A stretch of DNA of 64,000 bases from Qipengyuania profundimaris (GTDB lineage: Bacteria > Pseudomonadota > Alphaproteobacteria > Sphingomonadales > Sphingomonadaceae), in contig NZ_JAVAIM010000001.1 in assembly GCF_030717945.1 (NCBI RefSeq), positions 557,131 to 621,130 on the forward strand, in the 5' to 3' direction. The number at the start of each line of letters is the position of its first letter. Position 1 is the stretch's first letter. Below, piece after piece: positions 27,249 through 34,124 of this stretch. Below the pieces are notes generated by a model that made no database searches, was not told the origin of the DNA, and saw only the letters and a program-made list of their open reading frames with translations. Both the position numbers and the translations under genes were made by a program.

Positions 27249-27950
27249 ATGGACGAGCTCGAAAATAATCTGCGACGTATTCGCCAAGCGGTAGATGCGA
27301 GGATCACGCGGGATAGCAACCCTTCGAAGTTAGTGTCGCTTGGTGTTGTCGCTACCGGTCCTGAGGTGATCAAGGAAAAGGGAACTTACTCGAGCACGTC
27401 TCATGAAGGTGAAAATTCTGGGCCGACAGCTGAGTCGGAGATCGCGTCTGACAAAACCACTGATTACGCTGAAAAGTCTGATCGGAATACTAATCGAAAA
27501 GAGGGTCTAGCAGATGATGATGAAAGCCTGGACGGTGCAGGCGCAGAAGAGTTGAAAGCTAATGAGCTACGACCCGCTGATGATGGCGGCGGAGTAATTC
27601 ATTTACCGGACCATAGTTTTGTCGAGAGCGGCTCACGTTCACACGATGAAGTATCAGTCGAAGATCCGCCTTCGGAGGACTCGATAGCACCTGATGGCCG
27701 CGAGGATTCGAACGCCGACACTTCGCGATTAGAAAGCGCAGATCACGAGCGTGTTGATGCTTCTAAGGCAGAACCAGATCAGGCCGCTAGCGGTGCGGAA
27801 GAGTCTGTTGTTACAATAGCACCTGACGCGGCTTTACCCGATAGTTCGAGTTCAGAGGGCGCGTCAGAGAATAACATCGATAGCCGAGAGCTGACCGTGG
27901 TGAAGAGTTCCATCTGGTCCCGGTTCAAAAAGTGGGTAGGGTTTAAGTGA
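27249..27950 (+). CDS. Acidic disordered protein (operon gene 5)
   Basis: A 233-residue protein with a short helical start (MDELENNLRRIRQAV), a very acidic low-complexity middle rich in Ser, Asp and Glu, and a basic aromatic end (SSIWSRFKKWVGFK) that could be an amphipathic membrane-binding helix. The ATG at 27249 lies four bases after gene 4; the stop overlaps gene 6 as GTGA. No domain recognised. It may be a linker or regulator inside the complex. Confidence 0.7.
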   Translation: MDELENNLRRIRQAVDARITRDSNPSKLVSLGVVATGPEVIKEKGTYSSTSHEGENSGPTAESEIASDKTTDYAEKSDRNTNRKEGLADDDESLDGAGAEELKANELRPADDGGGVIHLPDHSFVESGSRSHDEVSVEDPPSEDSIAPDGREDSNADTSRLESADHERVDASKAEPDQAASGAEESVVTIAPDAALPDSSSSEGASENNIDSRELTVVKSSIWSRFKKWVGFK

Positions 27951-28627
27951 GGCGATCGAGTCGTAGTCGCCGCCATTCTCGGCCAAAAGCACGGTTCCAT
28001 CCAAGCACCGAATTCCGGTTCGGCAGGCGCAAGCCGCCTCCGGAACGTATTTTGGGCAAAGGTGCGATGGTTGGGCTTATGATGATAGCAGCCGTCTTTC
28101 TCGCTGGAATGGCTGCAGCTTATTGGCCGCAGGATCCGCCTCGGCCCGAAGAACAGAACGTCTCTCTGGCGAGTGGTCGTGAGCCGCCAGAAGAAAAGTC
28201 AGCCGCACTCCCCGCACCATTACCGGAAGAGCAATTCGAGCGACCGATCACCGATGCAAAGGCCGTCCTAGGGCAATTCTCGGAGACATTCTCTATTTGC
28301 CCGAGGTCCGGCAGATACACTTGTGTTGTTGACGGGGACACATTCTGGATACGGGGTGTCAAAGTCCGCGTGGCAGACATAGACACGCCAGAGGTTTTTC
28401 AGCCGCAGTGCGACTTTGAAAAGCAACTAGGCGATCGGGCAACCGATCGCTTCATGGCGCTCTTGAATGCAGCGCCCTTCGAGCTTCATCGTGTCGGAAG
28501 CCGCGATGAAGATGGCAATGATCGAAAACTGCGAGTAGTCGTGCGTGATGGTCGATCACTAGGCGACCAGCTTGTCCGTGAGGGCCTTGCTAGGACATGG
28601 ACTGGCCGCCGCGAGCCGTGGTGCTAG
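27947..28627 (+). CDS. Membrane-anchored thermonuclease, SNase family (operon gene 6)
   Basis: A 226-residue protein: basic N-terminus (RRSSRSRRHSRPKAR), one membrane helix (about 41-60), a Pro/Glu-rich linker, and a staphylococcal-nuclease-like domain from about residue 122. Catalytic elements are present: VVDGDTF, KVRVADIDTPE (Arg, Asp, Glu) and the later Arg in DRKLRVVV. The positive-inside rule places the nuclease domain in the periplasm, where it could attack DNA or RNA crossing the envelope. GTG start overlapping gene 5. Four terminal bases are shared with a convergent Excalibur gene. Confidence 0.88.
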   Translation: MRRSSRSRRHSRPKARFHPSTEFRFGRRKPPPERILGKGAMVGLMMIAAVFLAGMAAAYWPQDPPRPEEQNVSLASGREPPEEKSAALPAPLPEEQFERPITDAKAVLGQFSETFSICPRSGRYTCVVDGDTFWIRGVKVRVADIDTPEVFQPQCDFEKQLGDRATDRFMALLNAAPFELHRVGSRDEDGNDRKLRVVVRDGRSLGDQLVREGLARTWTGRREPWC

Positions 28628-28962
28628 TGCCCGCGGTAAGTTTCGCACGCGACGCCGTCATTGTCCGCATCGAGCGCGGGGCGATAGCCAGGGTCACCGC
28701 GGTATAGTGGTGCCGCGCCTGCTGCTCGGGCATCTTTGCAGTAGCGGTAATATACGTCTGAAGAGCCAGCTGATGTCAGGCCGAAAGGTGCGCTTTCATC
28801 AGTCATGCCCAACTTCTTTCCAGCCCAAGAAATACCCGCAATGCCGATGAGCGCGAGGATAAGCATGTCGGCGATGCGCATGCGCGATAAATAGCCAAGG
28901 AAGCCGCTGCGGCGTTTCGAATAACGCCGCTTGCCGGACCCAGGATAGTAACGCTTAGCCAT
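28624..28962 (-). CDS. Membrane-anchored Excalibur calcium-binding protein
   Basis: A 112-residue protein with a very basic N-terminus, one membrane helix (about 30-48) and a C-terminal Excalibur domain: YYRYCKDARAAGAAPLYRGDPGY followed by the DADNDGVACE calcium loop. Excalibur domains often accompany SNase-like nucleases, and this gene converges on one with a 4-base overlap. The same domain recurs at 31,791 and, broken, at 39,012. Confidence 0.88.
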   Translation of the reverse strand: MAKRYYPGSGKRRYSKRRSGFLGYLSRMRIADMLILALIGIAGISWAGKKLGMTDESAPFGLTSAGSSDVYYRYCKDARAAGAAPLYRGDPGYRPALDADNDGVACETYRGH

Positions 28963-29229
28963 GCCGCAGAGTGTAACGCGCTCACGTAAATTTGGCGATA
29001 AGCAGCATATCGCAGCAGATATGGACTTTTCGCCCTATCGTCAGGGCTTGGAATGCTGGGGCGCAACAATGTTGCGGCGTAAGAGCGAATAGATCGGGCG
29101 TTTTAGGTCGCGACAAGCAAACTCCTGTTTACCCGCAAGTTTCCTCGAAATTAATCTTGTAACATTGCAAAACCTTGAAGTAGTTAGGTCAAGGCAAGCC
29201 AACACATCGTGGCTTTCAGGGGGTTAGCA

Positions 29230-29976
29230 ATGAAATCGTTTTTTACGTGGATCGCTGCGGCGATGGCGCTGGTGACGTTCGCCAGCGCACCCGCGGTGGC
29301 GCAGGAGCGCACCGCGGTTAAGCAGGGGTTCGAACTCGCACCCAACAGTGGAAAACGTATCCTGGTCTTCCGGCCTTCCGTTAGCGTGGGCTCTCAGTCG
29401 ACAGGCGGTATGTTCGAACCAAATGCTGAATGGACTGAGCAAGCAAAGGCGAACATCCAAGCGTCCCTTGAGGAGCTTCAAGCCCGGCTAGGCAATGAAG
29501 TAATCGTCGCGCCAGAAGCCTACGGCAACGACGCGCAAGCTGTGGAAGAGCACATGGCGCTGTTCGCCGCTGTCTCGCAGGCCGTGATCGAATACCAGTT
29601 CTTCGTCGGTAATCGACTGCCTACGAAAAAGCGCGACAACAAAGCTGACATTTTTGATTGGTCGCTCGGAGACGCAGTGTCGAAGCTTCCAGGCGCTGAC
29701 CAAGCCGACTATGGACTCTTCATCTACAACAAGGATGCGTACGGATCGACTGGACGCAAGATACTCCAGGTCGTTGCATTGCTGGGCCCCGGAATAGCCG
29801 TGAAGTCGGGCGAACACGTTGGATATGCTGGCCTCGTCGATCTCAAAACGGGCGACCTGCTTTGGCTTAATGCGGACGGTGCCATGGGAGGTGACGTGCG
29901 TGAAGTGGATGGATCGCAAAAGCGAGTAAGTCAGCTCCTGGAGGAATTTCCAGGCAGCGATATCGGAGAGGAATGA
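29230..29976 (+). CDS. Secreted hypothetical protein, first gene of M48 operon
   Basis: A 248-residue protein with signal peptide (cleavage near AVAQE). The mature domain has alternating strands and helices (RILVFRPSVSVG, NEVIVAPEAYG, GLVDLKTGDLLWLNADG). AGGGGG precedes the ATG at 29230. The stop overlaps the start of the M48 protease gene as ATGA. I do not recognise the domain, but its place before a metalloprotease suggests a partner or substrate-presenting role. Confidence 0.78.
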   Translation: MKSFFTWIAAAMALVTFASAPAVAQERTAVKQGFELAPNSGKRILVFRPSVSVGSQSTGGMFEPNAEWTEQAKANIQASLEELQARLGNEVIVAPEAYGNDAQAVEEHMALFAAVSQAVIEYQFFVGNRLPTKKRDNKADIFDWSLGDAVSKLPGADQADYGLFIYNKDAYGSTGRKILQVVALLGPGIAVKSGEHVGYAGLVDLKTGDLLWLNADGAMGGDVREVDGSQKRVSQLLEEFPGSDIGEE

Positions 29977-31184
29977 ACGTGTCCGGCGTCCGCTCCGGCC
30001 TGGCAGCTCTACTGGCAGCGAGTTGCTTGATTGCTTCTCCGCTCGCTGCCGGACCCGCGCCTAGTCCACCACCGTTCCAGGGTTATTACCAGCCGCAGGG
30101 TGTCGATGAGATTGGTTGGTGGGGTGAAGACGACGAAAGCGAACGTCGCCTCGCCGCTTCGCCGTTGGTCATTCGCGACGAAAAGTTGAATGCCTATCTG
30201 AAAGACGTCCTTTGCCGTGCAGTGGGCGATGATCGCTGCAATGCGACACGCATTTATGTGATGCGAGAGCCGACGTTCAACGCAACGATGTCGTTCAATG
30301 GTACAATGCGCGTGTTTAGCGGGCTGCTGCTGAGGATGCGCAACGAAGCTGAGTTGGCGGCAGTACTTGGCCATGAATTTGGGCATTTTGAGAACCGCCA
30401 TGGCTTGAACCGGTTCCAGGCGGCCCGAAAGGGGACCGACATCCTGGCATGGGGCGCGCTGCTCGCCAGCATGTCTCCAAGCTACGATGCTCGTCGTACT
30501 TACCAGTCTCTCGAAATCTCGGTTTACGGCAATCTTTTTCGCTACAATCGTGATCACGAGCGTGAGGCCGATTTGCTGGGCTTGGGATACCTCAATCGTA
30601 GCAGCTTGGCGCCGCAAGCCGCCTCGCAGGTCTGGCAGAACTTGATGGGCGAAATTCAGGCCTCGGCCGTGGCCCGCGGACTGAAAAAACCAAAGTTCAA
30701 CGCCATTGCTTTCACCGCATCGCACCCACCCGAAGGTGAGCGAGCTGATTATTTGGCAGCGTTGGCGTCGTCCGATGGCGCGCCCAGAGACTATGGTGCG
30801 GACCGTTATCGCGCAGCGATGGAGCAATGGCTTCCCGTCTTCCTGGAAGACCAGATCAAATTGAACGATTTTGGGGGAAGCGAGTACATCATAGAAAATC
30901 TCGCAAAAGACGGTTGGACAGCCGACTTATGGCACGCTCGGGGAGAGTTATATCGAACCCGTGGCCATCAGCGAGACCTAGTCAATGCGACCGAATTCTA
31001 TGGTAACGCCATCGCGCTAGATGAACGTCTTGCGGCGGCGCATCGGGGTCTCGGACTGTCTCTTTTCAAAACGGGCGACAGAACACGCGGACAAGCGTCG
31101 CTAGGTCGTTATCTCGAGCTCGCGCCCGATGCTGAAGATGCAAGAATGATTGAAATGATGCTCCCTCAGGAGGCTTCCCAATGA
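29973..31184 (+). CDS. Periplasmic M48 family metalloprotease with TPR tail
   Basis: A 403-residue BepA-like zinc protease. Signal peptide (to about PLAAG), an M48 domain with HEFGH at residues 134-138 and the third-ligand helix NRDHEREADLLGL, then about 100 C-terminal residues forming TPR-like helices (WHARGELYRTRGHQ, AAAHRGLGLSLFKTG). Such proteins act in outer-membrane protein quality control. Overlaps both neighbours by ATGA, giving a three-gene operon. Confidence 0.92.
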   Translation: MNVSGVRSGLAALLAASCLIASPLAAGPAPSPPPFQGYYQPQGVDEIGWWGEDDESERRLAASPLVIRDEKLNAYLKDVLCRAVGDDRCNATRIYVMREPTFNATMSFNGTMRVFSGLLLRMRNEAELAAVLGHEFGHFENRHGLNRFQAARKGTDILAWGALLASMSPSYDARRTYQSLEISVYGNLFRYNRDHEREADLLGLGYLNRSSLAPQAASQVWQNLMGEIQASAVARGLKKPKFNAIAFTASHPPEGERADYLAALASSDGAPRDYGADRYRAAMEQWLPVFLEDQIKLNDFGGSEYIIENLAKDGWTADLWHARGELYRTRGHQRDLVNATEFYGNAIALDERLAAAHRGLGLSLFKTGDRTRGQASLGRYLELAPDAEDARMIEMMLPQEASQ

Positions 31185-31786
31185 ATATTTTCGCCCAACG
31201 TACCATTGCGCTGGTCGCTTTGGCATCCATCGCGACCATCTCGGTGCCAGCGCATGCCCATAAGCTCAGGGAAAAAGGAGAAACCGTCCAAGTTGCCGAT
31301 TCCGATGTTACTATGACACCGGCGAGGGACTGGAACCGACTTAATGGGAGGATCGGTAAGCGAACCGAGACGTGGACGCTCGACGGTGAACAGCTAAACG
31401 ACGTAACGTTCTTTGGAGGTATCGAAGCCGGCAAGCCTATCGTAAAGGAGCGCGACAAGAAACGCGATCCGCTTCCAAAATTCACAGCATCGACCTTGTT
31501 GATTGAAGTGCCAGAGTTGCTCGAGGGCACCTACCGCACATATAAGAACCTCGCAGCTTTCCAGATGCTCAATGTGGAGCCGGGGTCGTTTCTGGGAACG
31601 CGAGGCGTGCACTTCACGTATGAATTTACGGACGCGGATCAGTTGACCAGAAAGGGAGAGGCGCGAGCGGCAATCATCGAAGGCAAGCTCTATATGCTGA
31701 CTTTTGACGCGCCCCGACTTCACTATTTCGATCAGACTCTCGCTGATTTCCGCGCTCTAGCGGACACGGCGAAACTGCGATCCTAA
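31181..31786 (+). CDS. Secreted hypothetical protein, third gene of M48 operon
   Basis: A 201-residue protein with signal peptide (cleavage near AHAHK). The mature domain is beta-rich: MTPARDWNRL, TWTLDGEQLNDVTFFGG, then GVHFTYEFTDADQLTRKG and IEGKLYMLTFDAPRLHYFDQ. The pattern resembles small periplasmic proteins coexpressed with M48 proteases in sphingomonads. ATGA overlap with the protease gene. Confidence 0.78.
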   Translation: MNIFAQRTIALVALASIATISVPAHAHKLREKGETVQVADSDVTMTPARDWNRLNGRIGKRTETWTLDGEQLNDVTFFGGIEAGKPIVKERDKKRDPLPKFTASTLLIEVPELLEGTYRTYKNLAAFQMLNVEPGSFLGTRGVHFTYEFTDADQLTRKGEARAAIIEGKLYMLTFDAPRLHYFDQTLADFRALADTAKLRS

Positions 31787-31790
31787 GGTA

Positions 31791-32120
31791 ATGGCGCCTC
31801 GGCTCAGGGGGGTGATAGGAACTGTCGCCATACTTGCGACGATTCCAAGTCCTGTGCTCGTGCCTTATGCAGCAAGAGCACATCCAGGCGGGCTGGCAGC
31901 AGACGGCTGTCACAATGATCGAAAAAATGGCGGTCGACATTGTCATGGAGAGCAGCGGCAGAGCTTGCCGCAGCAGCGGGTCTCGACTGGGACACTTTAC
32001 TTCGCAAATTGTGATGCCGCACGCGCTGCTGGAGCTGCGCCCATTTCTCGTGGCCAACCAAGCTATGCGTCGCATTTGGACCGAGACGGGGACGGCATGG
32101 CGTGCGAGCGACGACGGTAG
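31791..32120 (+). CDS. Secreted Excalibur-domain protein
   Basis: A 109-residue protein with a signal-like N-terminus, a Cys/His-rich segment (CHNDRKNGGRHCH) and a C-terminal Excalibur domain: YFANCDAARAAGAAPISRGQPSYASHLDRDGDGMACE cut into the Cys block and the DRDGDGxxCE calcium loop. It begins four bases after the M48 operon. The frame and blocks match the broken copy at 39,012. Confidence 0.8.
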   Translation: MAPRLRGVIGTVAILATIPSPVLVPYAARAHPGGLAADGCHNDRKNGGRHCHGEQRQSLPQQRVSTGTLYFANCDAARAAGAAPISRGQPSYASHLDRDGDGMACERRR

Positions 32121-32157
32121 CGAAATCCACGAGCTGAGCATCCAGGAAACGCACGCT

Positions 32158-32658
32158 ATGTGGAATGACGACAACGCGATTTACGACGATGGTGAGTGGG
32201 TTACCTGGACCGAAATCAACTCACATTTGGCGCGGCTCGAGTTCGAAGCCGAATACCCCGACTTGGACGTCGAGCTGGTGCCCATTTTCCAAAAGCTACT
32301 GGGCATTGCGGAGAGCTACCATGCTCTGACCGGAAGTCACTTGCAGGTCTATGGAGACTTGGGTGAGCTGTACGGCGCCATCACACACGGCATCAAATTG
32401 CATCGCAATTATGCGCAAGGCTCAGATGGCCGGCTTGGAAACGACTTTGTCGAGGTCAAGACGATCACGCCGTTCAAAGCCAAGGACGAGATTGAGCTAA
32501 ATTTGAAGAGAAATTTCAGCAAGGTTCTGATCGTGAAAATAGACGAGCAGTTTGAGGTCCAGAGTAGGATGATCGATCGAAAGTCGCTCCCCAAGGCAAA
32601 GGGAGGCAGGTTGAAACTTAGGTGGTCGGACTTCGAGACGTACCACGATGAAGACTGA
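32158..32658 (+). CDS. Hypothetical protein, possible nuclease fold
   Basis: A 166-residue cytoplasmic protein. The ATG at 32158 follows AGGA. Near the middle it has GDLGELYGAITHGIK, then LGNDFVEVKTITPF with D-x(n)-E-V-K, followed by KVLIVKIDEQFEVQSRMIDR. The order helix-E, D, ExK, strand is compatible with a PD-(D/E)XK endonuclease core, which would fit the defence genes downstream. This is inference, and the family is not recognised. Confidence 0.65.
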   Translation: MWNDDNAIYDDGEWVTWTEINSHLARLEFEAEYPDLDVELVPIFQKLLGIAESYHALTGSHLQVYGDLGELYGAITHGIKLHRNYAQGSDGRLGNDFVEVKTITPFKAKDEIELNLKRNFSKVLIVKIDEQFEVQSRMIDRKSLPKAKGGRLKLRWSDFETYHDED

Positions 32659-32792
32659 TCAACATGGGCGACAAGCGTGAGATGCAGCCAAATGATCACG
32701 AGGGGTAACTTCTACGACGTGAGCTTCAGGCAAAGCGAGAAAGCGGCCTCGCGAGCATCAACGCAGCGCTCCGAACTTGCTGGCTGAAATCG

Positions 32793-33038
32793 ATGAGCTC
32801 GACGAGCGAGGCAATGGTCGAGAAGCACGGCACGAACATTCGTATCGATTTCGATGATTTTGTTCCATTGACTATCGAAGCCGTTCCCGAGGGCACGGAC
32901 GAAGTCGAATGGCAGTCGCTCAAAAGCGAAGTTGCTCACTGCGCGGAAGCATCGAACTTCGTCGGGCTGCTTCAGCACGAAGTGACGCCGATCGCTTCTT
33001 ACTTAGAGGCGCTCATGAACCGTCCCGACCGGCGCTAG
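32793..33038 (+). CDS. Small hypothetical protein
   Basis: An 81-residue acidic protein (or 74 residues from the ATG at 32814). No signal peptide, no recognisable motif; the sequence is compatible with a real soluble protein (IRIDFDDFVPLTIEAVPEG). It stands alone between the preceding hypothetical gene and the restriction cluster. Confidence 0.45.
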   Translation: MSSTSEAMVEKHGTNIRIDFDDFVPLTIEAVPEGTDEVEWQSLKSEVAHCAEASNFVGLLQHEVTPIASYLEALMNRPDRR

Positions 33039-33152
33039 CGCAGATGTGAACTTTTCTCAGTTTTGTACTGAGTGGTTGTGAGCGCGACCCAGAGACCTCC
33101 ATGGACAGTTAGCGATCTGTCTTTCATAAGAAAAAGCTCGCACTTGGGGGGA

Positions 33153-34076
33153 ATGATGCAGCTTCGAAAATCGGTCGTAGAGTGCTTGAAAGCTCATCAG
33201 GGCGAAAAGCTCAAAGCGAGGCAAATCGCTGAATGGATTTTCGATACTTATCCAGAAGACTGCAAGGCCAAACTGGAGCGGAGCAGCGCTCTCAAGACAG
33301 AAGCAGACCTATTGCAACAGCTTGTCGCTGAGATTGGAGCCAACCGCCCCGCGATAACCAAACGCCACCCGCAGGTACGTACAACAGAGGGGCGTCCAAG
33401 ACGCTATTACTGGTCCGAACAGTCTGAAGAGGCTGAAATCGCAGCGGTCGACGTAGGTGCGCGCGAAGATGCAGGCCGCAACGAAATGCCAGGGATAAGT
33501 GAGCACGACCTCTACCCGCTTCTGGCGGAATATCTGCAAAGCGAATTTGACCTTCATACGCGCCGCATCGATGAAAAGCGGTCTTCAAATCGACGAGGAC
33601 CACAGGGCAATCGATGGCTTTTCCCGGATCTCGTTTCATTTGAAGACCTGACGACTGACTGGTCGCCAGAAGTCAAGGCGTGCGTATCGGAAGCAGGTGG
33701 TCAGAAAAGCCGTCTTTGGTCCTTTGAAGTCAAGTTACTGTTGAACCGCTCGAACGTGCGGGAAGCCTATTTCCAAGCAGTGTCAAATTCATCATGGGCG
33801 AACTTTGGGTATCTCGTCGCAGGAGAGCTTGAGGGAACGGAGACGTTGAAGGAGCTGCGCATGTTGGCCGCCTTGCACGGTATTGGGTTGATCAAGCTCG
33901 ACAGCGAGAACCCGCCAGAAAGCCAGATACTGATCCCTTCGCGTGAGCGCGCCGACACTGACTGGGCAAGTTGCAATAGACTTGCTGTTGAGAATTCTGA
34001 TTTCCGCGAAGTTGTGAACTTGGTCTGGCAATTCTACCGGACGGGCAGCACCAATGCTCGGGATTGGAAAGCTTAG
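33153..34076 (+). CDS. COG2958-type wHTH and nuclease-like protein
   Basis: A ~307-residue protein. The N-terminus is a winged-helix of the HARE-HTH type (LRKSVVECLKAHQGEKLKARQIAEWIF, ending RRYYWSE). The rest matches the COG2958 family: ISEHDLYPLLAEYL, NRWLFPDLVSFEDL, LWSFEVKLLLNRSNVREAYFQAVSNS, cut here for brevity. The Asp of FPDLV and the ExK of FEVKLL suggest a PD-(D/E)XK core. The family commonly neighbours restriction enzymes. ATG at 33153 or 33156 after a GGGGGGA; GTG codons at 33072/33078 are less likely. Confidence 0.82.
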   Translation: MMQLRKSVVECLKAHQGEKLKARQIAEWIFDTYPEDCKAKLERSSALKTEADLLQQLVAEIGANRPAITKRHPQVRTTEGRPRRYYWSEQSEEAEIAAVDVGAREDAGRNEMPGISEHDLYPLLAEYLQSEFDLHTRRIDEKRSSNRRGPQGNRWLFPDLVSFEDLTTDWSPEVKACVSEAGGQKSRLWSFEVKLLLNRSNVREAYFQAVSNSSWANFGYLVAGELEGTETLKELRMLAALHGIGLIKLDSENPPESQILIPSRERADTDWASCNRLAVENSDFREVVNLVWQFYRTGSTNARDWKA

Positions 34077-34124
34077 CAATATGGACAGGGTTTTGTCGTT
34101 GTGTGAGCTAAGAGATACCCAAGC

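Noticed and set aside
22853..28627. Calling the operon a Zorya system
   Set aside because: Only the ZorA/ZorB-like pair is present; no ZorC, ZorD, ZorE, ZorF or ZorG-like gene was found.
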